64,000 nt of DNA. Origin: Imperialibacter sp965651695. Its GTDB lineage: Bacteria > Bacteroidota > Bacteroidia > Cytophagales > Cyclobacteriaceae. Positions within the stretch are counted from its first letter, which is position 1; each line of letters starts with the position of its first letter. Positions 44,393 to 50,923 of the stretch are shown in pieces. The notes beneath the pieces are model-generated. The model was given only the letters and a program-made list of their open reading frames with translations. It was not told the origin of the DNA and did no database searches. The position numbers and the translations under genes are program-made. The DNA lies in the NCBI GenBank assembly GCA_965651695.1, contig CBFGTI010000001.1:62001-126000 (forward strand), written 5' to 3'.

Positions 44393-44773
44393 ATGGCACT
44401 AAAAAATCAGTCAAAAGCTACCATAGGCAAAATGATGTCGCTACCCGGCTTCAGGAGCTTTATTGTGTTTTTGGGCATACTGGTTGCGTTGCTTATCGGC
44501 ATTTTTACATTGCACGCTGAGGCCTCCCCTTTCCGGATTCCGGTAGTCGGGCCTGTTACCAACGAGTTGGACAAGGTGGACGTTGACGTAGAAGCCGCTG
44601 AGGTAACTTCAGCTCCGATAGTGCTCGTTTACGATAAAAATTTCGACCTTATTCTGTCTACTAATATCAATGCCATTTCTTCCTACGAAAGGCAACATTT
44701 AGACCGGCTGCTCAACATTTGCGAACTGCTGATGAATAACGATGAAACGGCCATCTACTGGTTGGATAAGTAA
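44393..44773 (+). CDS. Small membrane protein of unknown function, linked to pspC
   Basis: Up to 126 residues from 44393; if the sigma-54-type promoter is used, the start is more likely the ATG at 44432 or 44435 (112-113 residues). One membrane helix (SFIVFLGILVALLIGIFTLH) is followed by an extracytoplasmic tail that contains a possible folded strand-helix unit, IVLVYDKNFDLILSTNIN then SYERQHLDRLLNICELLMNN. No family is recognised. It is separated from the pspC gene by 33 bases and shares its promoter. Confidence 0.6.
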   Translation: MALKNQSKATIGKMMSLPGFRSFIVFLGILVALLIGIFTLHAEASPFRIPVVGPVTNELDKVDVDVEAAEVTSAPIVLVYDKNFDLILSTNINAISSYERQHLDRLLNICELLMNNDETAIYWLDK

Positions 44774-44806
44774 GACCGATGGCTTATCTTTCTCAAAACT
44801 TCTCCT

Positions 44807-44998
44807 ATGACAGATAAAAAGCTTACCCGCTCGAGAGACAAAGTGTTGGGCGGCGTTTGTGCAGGAATTGCCGAATATTTCGGTTGGGACCCGGCCATTG
44901 TACGGATCGGCTATGTGCTGGTATCACTTTTAAGTGCAGCTTTTCCGGGTATTTTAGTATACATCATCCTATGGATTGTAATGCCTGAAAAGATCTAG
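44807..44998 (+). CDS. PspC-domain protein
   Basis: A protein of 63 residues made of one PspC domain (PF04024). The N-terminal KLTRSRDKVLGGVCAGIAEY is the signature, followed by an FGWDPAIVRIGYV turn and a membrane helix (FPGILVYIILWIVMP). PspC domains are inner-membrane parts of envelope-stress responses; in Proteobacteria the psp operon is sigma-54 dependent. Here it is the second gene after a sigma-54-like promoter. Its role in stress is inferred. Confidence 0.88.
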   Translation: MTDKKLTRSRDKVLGGVCAGIAEYFGWDPAIVRIGYVLVSLLSAAFPGILVYIILWIVMPEKI

Positions 44999-45069
44999 CA
45001 CCGGGCCGCTATGGTATGGGCTGGCAACCATCCACCGAATCGCTTTCCAGCCACCTGGCGTAGCCGCCG

Positions 45070-46242
45070 TCAGATCAGCTTAGCATGGGTGTTTATCCAT
45101 CTTTCCGGAACCTCACCTCTCGTTGCTGTTTCATAATCCCGATAGCTGCAGGGCACAATGCTGTTGCGGCTGTACTTTTCCTTACCCCCGGAGTAAGGTA
45201 CCTCCATCCACCACTTTTCGGAGCTCTGGCTTTTATAAAAGGTAATAGTGGCAGGGTCAGCGTTTAACGACACCACATATTTCAGGAAGTCGCTTTTGCG
45301 AAAGCCTTTTCCGTCTTTCCTATGATAGAAGCCCTCAATAAAGTACCAAACCATCGTGGCTATTACCATAGCGGTGGACCGCCTTTCATCGTCTCTGGCC
45401 GGGTTGTAACCATAGAAACCGGCGGAGCTTATATTTTCGCTGATGCCGGCGTACCAGCTAATCTGGCACGCTTCTTCTCCGGTAAGCCCAAAAACTTGCG
45501 ACTGCTGCCCGCCAGGGGCATAAATTGAGCTGATGGCTGAGATATCGAATGTGAGCATATCTGCCTGCCTGATCGAAGGCTCCGCTTCATCAATGCTCTC
45601 CCGAAGAACTCCCAGCCTTACCGCCTCGAAATAAAACTTTTCGAGAACGTTCAGCGCCTGCTGGTCTACCAGGTAGTTCTGGAAAGCCAGGTGAATGTAA
45701 TTGAAAAGGTAGTTGGGTTGGTGAACAAGTATTTTATGCAGCCGCCGGGCTGAGTCGGGCACTCCTTTTTCATCACGCAGGTCGAGATAACTGTCTACGC
45801 CCAAAACGGAGATCATTTTGCCCAGCGCCTCATAAGCGGTGAACTGGCCAAAGTCCATATCATGCGAGCCCCCAATAACGATGGGTAAAACTTCCTTCTC
45901 CAACAGGCTGTGAACCACCTCCTTCAAGCGATCGGCCGTGTCGGCCGGCGTGGGACCATTTCGCAAATTGCCAAGGTCCACCACATTGTTTCTTCCCAAC
46001 CCTTTGGTGAGCGGATACAGCCTTTTTCGTACTTCGTCAGCTGCATTTTCCATCCCGCTCGCATCACTTTCGCCCCGGCATTCTTTAACACCCACAATGG
46101 CAAAGTCGGCATTTTTCAGGTCGGGCATTTTGTTGGTAAACACCCGAATACTTTTTAGAAACGACGCCTTCCCCTGCTTTTCGGCGCCCGCACCGGAAGT
46201 AATGTCGGCCGGAACCTGATCAAAAAAGAGTTTGAAGTCCAT
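45070..46242 (-). CDS. Arginase-family (formimidoylglutamase-like) protein, metal site degenerate
   Basis: A protein of 390 residues of the ureohydrolase fold, close to Bacteroidota proteins labelled formimidoylglutamase. The first metal histidine is kept (GGSHD, H127). In the expected DAHxD motif it reads DSYLD (D150, Y152, D154), so the histidine is tyrosine, and the usual DxD is DIS (D233, S235). Two of the six manganese ligands are therefore missing. The gene lies alone, without other hut genes. It is likely a non-canonical or non-catalytic member, but this is inference. Confidence 0.75.
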   Translation of the reverse strand: MDFKLFFDQVPADITSGAGAEKQGKASFLKSIRVFTNKMPDLKNADFAIVGVKECRGESDASGMENAADEVRKRLYPLTKGLGRNNVVDLGNLRNGPTPADTADRLKEVVHSLLEKEVLPIVIGGSHDMDFGQFTAYEALGKMISVLGVDSYLDLRDEKGVPDSARRLHKILVHQPNYLFNYIHLAFQNYLVDQQALNVLEKFYFEAVRLGVLRESIDEAEPSIRQADMLTFDISAISSIYAPGGQQSQVFGLTGEEACQISWYAGISENISSAGFYGYNPARDDERRSTAMVIATMVWYFIEGFYHRKDGKGFRKSDFLKYVVSLNADPATITFYKSQSSEKWWMEVPYSGGKEKYSRNSIVPCSYRDYETATRGEVPERWINTHAKLI

Positions 46243-46264
46243 GGCTTAAGTATATAGTCATAAA

Positions 46265-46294
46265 AAAAGGGAAAAAATTTCGTTTTTCCCTTTT
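46265..46294 (-). terminator. Terminator downstream of nqrF
   Basis: A 12-bp stem (AAAAGGGAAAAA at 46265-46276 and TTTTTCCCTTTT at 46283-46294) with a 6-base loop lies 15 bases after the nqrF stop on the minus strand. Its minus-strand reading ends in a T run. Confidence 0.8.
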
Positions 46295-46308
46295 GCTTGT
46301 TTTCAGGA

Positions 46309-47610
46309 TTAACCCCCGAAATCGTCAAATCGTATGTTCTCAGGCGGAACGCCCATGTCGTCAAGCATTTTCAACACTGCGGCGTTCATCATGGGAGGTC
46401 CGCAAAGGTAATACTCTACCTCTTCGGGTTCAGGATGCTTCTTAAGGTAGTTGTCGTAAAGCACCTGATGAATGAATCCAATATATCCGTCGCCTTCGCC
46501 CTGAAGTGATTCTTTTACCTTCCAATTGTCTTCAGGGAGTGGTTCCGACAATCCGATATTAAATTGAAAATTGGGGAATTCCTGTTCGATCTTTCTGAAG
46601 TGATCGAGGTAAAAGAGCTCTCTTTTTGAGCGGCCACCGTACCAGTACGATACTTTTCTGTTGGTTTTTTCGGTATGGAACAGGTGGAATATGTGCGAGC
46701 GCAACGGGGCCATGCCGGCACCTCCACCAATGTAGATCATTTCGCGCTGCGTAGGGTTGATATGGAACTCGCCGTAAGGGCCGGATATCGTAACCTTGTC
46801 ACCAGGCTTTCTTGAAAATACATATGACGAGCAAATTCCCGGGTTCACATCCATCCACTTGTTGTTCTGGCGATCCCAGGGCGGGGTTGCCACACGAATG
46901 TTGAGCATAATGATGTTGCCCTCAGCAGGGTGATTAGCCATTGAGTAGGCTCTGAAGATTGGCTCAGGGTTCTTCATTTTCAGGCTCCATAACCCAAATT
47001 TGTCCCAATCGCCTTTGTATACATCCTGCTTGTGGCCAAGGTCGGGATGTGGGGTAATATCCATGGTGCTGAAGTCGACCTCAATGGCTGGCACATCGAT
47101 CTGGATATATCCGCCAGACTGGAAATCCAACGTTTCGCCTTCAGGCAATTTCACAACAAATTCTTTTATAAAAGTGGACACGTTATAGTTAGAAACCACC
47201 TCGCACTCCCATTTCTTAATACCAAAAATCTCCTCCGGTATGTGGATGCACATGTCTTGCTTCACTTTTACCTGGCACGACAAACGAACGTGATCCTTTT
47301 GCTCCGAGCGGGACAAGTGGCCAGTTTCTGTGGGAAGCACATCGCCACCACCCTCCAATACCTGACACTTGCACATGGCGCAGGTGCCGCCGCCACCGCA
47401 GGCAGAAGGCAAAAATATTTTTTGACCAGACAGCGTCGACAACAGGCTGGATCCGGCAGACGCAATCAGAGGGTTTTTCTCATCGCCATTGATAATGATT
47501 TTTACATCACCCTGTTGAACCAGCTTAGCCTGTGCTACCAACAAAATAACCACCAAAAGAAGGATGATTACTGTAAAGGCTACGATTGAAGTTAAAACTA
47601 TAGACGTCAT
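46309..47610 (-). CDS. nqrF: Na+-translocating NADH:quinone reductase subunit F
   Basis: A protein of 433 residues. One N-terminal membrane helix (about residues 8-26) is followed by a 2Fe-2S ferredoxin domain with cysteines at 71, 77 and 80 (CGGGGTCAMC) and a fourth in LSCQVKV. The FAD- and NADH-binding domain carries RAYSMANHP, GGGAGMAPLRSH and YLCGPPMMN. It is the NADH-oxidising subunit of the sodium-pumping NQR complex. The other nqr subunits are not adjacent: accD lies upstream and an arginase-like gene downstream. Confidence 0.95.
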   Translation of the reverse strand: MTSIVLTSIVAFTVIILLLVVILLVAQAKLVQQGDVKIIINGDEKNPLIASAGSSLLSTLSGQKIFLPSACGGGGTCAMCKCQVLEGGGDVLPTETGHLSRSEQKDHVRLSCQVKVKQDMCIHIPEEIFGIKKWECEVVSNYNVSTFIKEFVVKLPEGETLDFQSGGYIQIDVPAIEVDFSTMDITPHPDLGHKQDVYKGDWDKFGLWSLKMKNPEPIFRAYSMANHPAEGNIIMLNIRVATPPWDRQNNKWMDVNPGICSSYVFSRKPGDKVTISGPYGEFHINPTQREMIYIGGGAGMAPLRSHIFHLFHTEKTNRKVSYWYGGRSKRELFYLDHFRKIEQEFPNFQFNIGLSEPLPEDNWKVKESLQGEGDGYIGFIHQVLYDNYLKKHPEPEEVEYYLCGPPMMNAAVLKMLDDMGVPPENIRFDDFGG

Positions 47611-47647
47611 TTAGAATGAAAGATTTTTGGTTCCTGCTTTGGAGTCA

Positions 47648-47655
47648 CAAATATA
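47648..47655 (-). promoter_or_regulatory. -7 element of nqrF promoter
   Basis: On the minus strand TATATTTG matches the Bacteroidota -7 consensus TAnnTTTG exactly, 38 bases before the nqrF start. The -33 is not clear. Confidence 0.6.
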
Positions 47656-47761
47656 TCTATTAAGGGCATTTTCTGTAGCCAATTCCCGAAAAATTACACA
47701 ACTGTTGCATAGCGGCAGATGATCGCCTTTTTTAAAGTAATAGTTGACGTACATTGGCCTT

Positions 47762-48607
47762 TCAGCTGTCTTTGAGCAGCTTAAGCAAGGTGGTTAGTTT
47801 TGCCTTCAGGTTTCGGCGGTCCACAATAAAGTCGAGGAAGCCATGGTCCTGTACAAATTCGGCGCTTTGAAATCCTTTGGGAAGATCTTTGCCAATAGTT
47901 TCTCTGATAACCCGTGGCCCGGCGAAGCCGATAAGCGACCCGGGTTCGGCAATATTGAAGTCGCCCAGCATGGCGTAAGAGGCCGTAACACCCCCTGTTG
48001 TGGGATCGGTTAGCAGCGATATGTAGGGTACTTTTGCTTCGGAAAGTAGCGCAAGCTTGGCCGAAGTTTTGGCCATTTGCATTAAGGAAAAGCCAGCCTC
48101 CATCATACGTGCGCCACCCGATCTGGATATCATAAGAAAAGGAATCTTATGTTTGATACTGTGGTCGATTGCCCTGGCAATTTTTTCGCCAACCACCGAC
48201 CCCATGGAGCCGCCGATAAAGGTGAAGTCCATACAGGCCACCACCAGGTCGAGGCCGTTCATTTTACCCACCGCTGTTCTCACAGCATCGTTCAATCCGC
48301 TCTTCTTAATAGACCCCTCTATTCTTTTCGGATAGGGCTGGGAATCGACAAACTTAAGCGGGTCGGCCGATTTCATGTTGGCATTGAGCTCCTCAAACTT
48401 ATTATGATCAAAAAGGATCTCGAAATATTCTTTGGAGCCAATTCGTACATGGTAGTCATCATCGGGGCACACGAAAGCGTTGTTTTTCAGCTCTCTTATG
48501 TGAATGATGTTTCCGCTTGGTGTTTTATACCAAAGCCCGTCGGGCGCTTCTCTTTTTTCGTCGGTGGGTGTTAATATTCCTTTATCCTGTCTCTTAAACC
48601 ACGCCAT
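47762..48607 (-). CDS. accD: Acetyl-CoA carboxylase carboxyltransferase beta subunit, zinc ribbon lost
   Basis: Transfers carboxyl from biotin to acetyl-CoA in fatty acid synthesis. 281 residues, of normal length. The crotonase-fold core has RSGGARMMEAGFSLMQ and the SLLTDPTTGGVTASYAMLGD motif. The N-terminal zinc ribbon that bacterial AccD normally carries (two CxxC pairs) is degenerate: expected cysteines are threonine at 29, glycine at 32 and aspartate at 50, leaving only C47. The -7 element of its promoter lies 23 bases upstream. accA is not in the window. Confidence 0.93.
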   Translation of the reverse strand: MAWFKRQDKGILTPTDEKREAPDGLWYKTPSGNIIHIRELKNNAFVCPDDDYHVRIGSKEYFEILFDHNKFEELNANMKSADPLKFVDSQPYPKRIEGSIKKSGLNDAVRTAVGKMNGLDLVVACMDFTFIGGSMGSVVGEKIARAIDHSIKHKIPFLMISRSGGARMMEAGFSLMQMAKTSAKLALLSEAKVPYISLLTDPTTGGVTASYAMLGDFNIAEPGSLIGFAGPRVIRETIGKDLPKGFQSAEFVQDHGFLDFIVDRRNLKAKLTTLLKLLKDS

Positions 48608-48629
48608 TCTCTATCCGATTGGTAGACTG

Positions 48630-48637
48630 CAAAGATA
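48630..48637 (-). promoter_or_regulatory. -7 element of accD promoter
   Basis: On the minus strand TATCTTTG is a perfect TAnnTTTG match, 23 bases from the accD start; a TTTG lies upstream but at short spacing. Confidence 0.6.
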
Positions 48638-48747
48638 TTGAGAAAAAACAAACTTGCGTGGCTTTTGATGTTTGTTTATCTGCTCCCAAATCTCAATCGG
48701 GGCGTGGCACGCTTGACACAAGAAACAGGGACCGCCGACCTGCCATT

Positions 48748-50538
48748 TCAAAACTTGATACTCACGCCAAAGTAGGGTGAAATGTAGCTGGTAGCTTTGT
48801 ACGAGCCATCAGCCGTAGGAGCAAAGGCCCAGTAATAATCTACCCCCAATGCAAGAAACTTATTCATGTGGTAAATAAAACGCACCTTAGCCAGGGAGTT
48901 GTCGTCGAGCTCAAATGCATCGGCAAGGTTGGCAAGGTTGGACTTAACGTAGCTGCCATGCAGCGACACCTTGTCGCCCAGCCTTTCCAGGTCTGCATTA
49001 AGCCTCAGCACAGCCGGCGATTCGTCCGAAATCTCATCTGGCAGTAGCAGGCTTCCACCCAACTGCACTTTGTCCAGGATGTGTCCGGTAAGGCTGCCAT
49101 ATATGCCGCTCATTTTTGGTGCGCTTCCCAGAGCCAACAACCTGGCGTCTTTGTTCAACTCGTAGGTAGCATCGAAAAATTGCGGCAGGTAATGATTAGT
49201 GTAGCTCAGCCTCTCTATGCGTATATCTGTACTTAGGGTATTGGCGATAAAGTTGAAGCGGAAATTCACGCCCCCGCTAATTCCCGAGCCATTGGTAAAC
49301 TCCTGCGGATTTCCCTCTGCAGTATATATTACAGTTAGCGAATCGGTAAGCGCCTCAGTAGCCACATCAAGTTTCGAATAATTGAAGAACGCATCAATTT
49401 GAATAAAAGGTACCCGAAGCAGGTTGATGCCCGCATCAATTCCGAAGGCACCTATTCCTTCGGCAGTAAATTGATTTACCCTAAAAGTGCTGTCGCTAAC
49501 CGGCTGTTGCGTCTGGTCGCGGTCTTTTATTACAGTAGCTCCTATTTCGAGCGTTCTTGCCACGGGAATAATCGTCCATGCCAGCGGCCGCACATATGGC
49601 CGCACGGCCAGCAGGTTGAGCGAAGCAGGGTCAAAATCGCTATACATTCCCTCAAGGCCGGCAAGACCCAGTATGTTGAAGTCGTAGTGCAGCCCCATCT
49701 TGCGTTTCTCGTAACTTGTGGTGTTGGTGTAGTTATTCACCAGGCCGCCAAACCCGATCATAGTATTTGTCAGCTCCCCTATCCTTACGTAGTACGGGTC
49801 ACGTTTCTGGCTCCCCAGGCGTATGTAGCGTACCAACCTGGCGGCCCCCACTCCTCCTTCAAATATTTCTGTGCGTATTTTCTGACTTTCCAATCCGTAC
49901 AAAACAGGCACATTCAGGCCTAAACCAATTTTCCATATTTTAAACTCGGGTGACAGCACAAGGCCTGCAAAGTGCTCTCCTCCTATTTGCGTGTAGGTAA
50001 AGCCCCCGGTGAACGACCCTTTGGAGTCCTGCTCGGGCATACCCGCCCGGAAGTCTTCGGGCACCGGTGCTATATCACGCCGCTCCTTTTTTTCTTTTGG
50101 TTCCTTCTTGTCCTCTGCCTCCTCCTCAGGTTGCTCGTCGATTACCGGTGCGGGTTCAACGGGGTAGGTTGCCGTGTCGGCAGGCGTTGGTAAATCCACA
50201 GGCTTAAGTGTATCGGCAGGCGGCGAAAATGGCTGCACAAGGTTGGTTGAGTCGATGGACTGCCGCGGCAGCTGGAGTGTGTCGGCTGCCTGAGTGGGCA
50301 CGGTGTCGGCGGGTGCAGCCTGCTGCTCATTGAACAACACTGGCTGAGCAGCCTCGGTGGAAAGCGGCTCAGCTTCCTTCGAAGGCTTTTCTTTTTTCTT
50401 CTTTTTCTTTTTGTCAGTCTTCTCCCAAAGGTAGGAGTAATCGGCAAACGGATCATCCGTGGGTGTTTCCTGAGCCAAAAGGGGCAGGGAAGACAAACAC
50501 AAAATGACTAATGCAAAAAGGTTAAACGCTGGCCTCAT
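48748..50538 (-). CDS. Outer-membrane beta-barrel-like protein of unknown function
   Basis: A protein of 596 residues. A signal peptide (ending near LPLLAQ) is followed by a low-complexity, lysine-, proline- and glutamate-rich region (residues 35-155, with runs such as KKKKKKEK and PADT repeats). The C-terminal 400 residues show alternating amphipathic strands (for example GLHYDFNILGLAGLEGMYSD) and end in a phenylalanine (GVSIKF), as in outer-membrane barrels. No domain is recognised. The disordered linker may reach the periplasm. It lies just downstream of a terminator that ends the carB unit. Confidence 0.6.
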   Translation of the reverse strand: MRPAFNLFALVILCLSSLPLLAQETPTDDPFADYSYLWEKTDKKKKKKKEKPSKEAEPLSTEAAQPVLFNEQQAAPADTVPTQAADTLQLPRQSIDSTNLVQPFSPPADTLKPVDLPTPADTATYPVEPAPVIDEQPEEEAEDKKEPKEKKERRDIAPVPEDFRAGMPEQDSKGSFTGGFTYTQIGGEHFAGLVLSPEFKIWKIGLGLNVPVLYGLESQKIRTEIFEGGVGAARLVRYIRLGSQKRDPYYVRIGELTNTMIGFGGLVNNYTNTTSYEKRKMGLHYDFNILGLAGLEGMYSDFDPASLNLLAVRPYVRPLAWTIIPVARTLEIGATVIKDRDQTQQPVSDSTFRVNQFTAEGIGAFGIDAGINLLRVPFIQIDAFFNYSKLDVATEALTDSLTVIYTAEGNPQEFTNGSGISGGVNFRFNFIANTLSTDIRIERLSYTNHYLPQFFDATYELNKDARLLALGSAPKMSGIYGSLTGHILDKVQLGGSLLLPDEISDESPAVLRLNADLERLGDKVSLHGSYVKSNLANLADAFELDDNSLAKVRFIYHMNKFLALGVDYYWAFAPTADGSYKATSYISPYFGVSIKF

Positions 50539-50571
50539 CTTGTACGGGTTAAAAAATGCGGAATAAAAATA

Positions 50572-50590
50572 CTACTATTTTTTATAGTAG
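50572..50590 (-). terminator. Terminator after carB-DUF4834
   Basis: CTACTAT (50572-50578) and ATAGTAG (50584-50590) form a 7-bp stem with a 5-base loop. On the minus strand it is followed by a T-rich tail (TATTTTTATT) and lies 45 bases after the DUF4834 stop. Confidence 0.55.
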
Positions 50591-50634
50591 CTAATCCAGG
50601 CCGGCTTTAAAAAGTTACCACTTACTTTTATAAC

Positions 50635-50901
50635 CTACTTCACTTCCTCGTAGTCAACGTATTCGCCACCCCGGTTGGTGTTGGAGGATTTTCTCTTCTT
50701 TATTTCTTCGTCAGGAACATAATCAACCTTCACCTCACCATTTCGGGCGTAGGTGGTTTTGCCTCTCTGGTATTGCTGCTGATATTGCTGACGCTGCTGA
50801 AACTGCCTGCCTGACCCAAAATATAGTGCTTTCATAATAAAGCCCCCAACTTTGTAGAACACGTAAAAGAACAAGATCAGGATCAAAAGGAATTTTAACA
50901 T
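50635..50901 (-). CDS. DUF4834 small membrane protein
   Basis: A protein of 88 residues. The N-terminal LKFLLILILFFYVFYKVGGF is a single membrane helix, followed by a glutamine/tyrosine-rich and basic tail (RQFQQRQQYQQQYQ) and an acidic end. This is the DUF4834 pattern, common in Bacteroidota and often located next to housekeeping genes. The start is 22 bases after the carB stop on the same strand, so it is likely co-transcribed with carB. Function unknown. Confidence 0.8.
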   Translation of the reverse strand: MLKFLLILILFFYVFYKVGGFIMKALYFGSGRQFQQRQQYQQQYQRGKTTYARNGEVKVDYVPDEEIKKRKSSNTNRGGEYVDYEEVK

Positions 50902-50923
50902 GGCTTATCAGTTATCATCCTAA

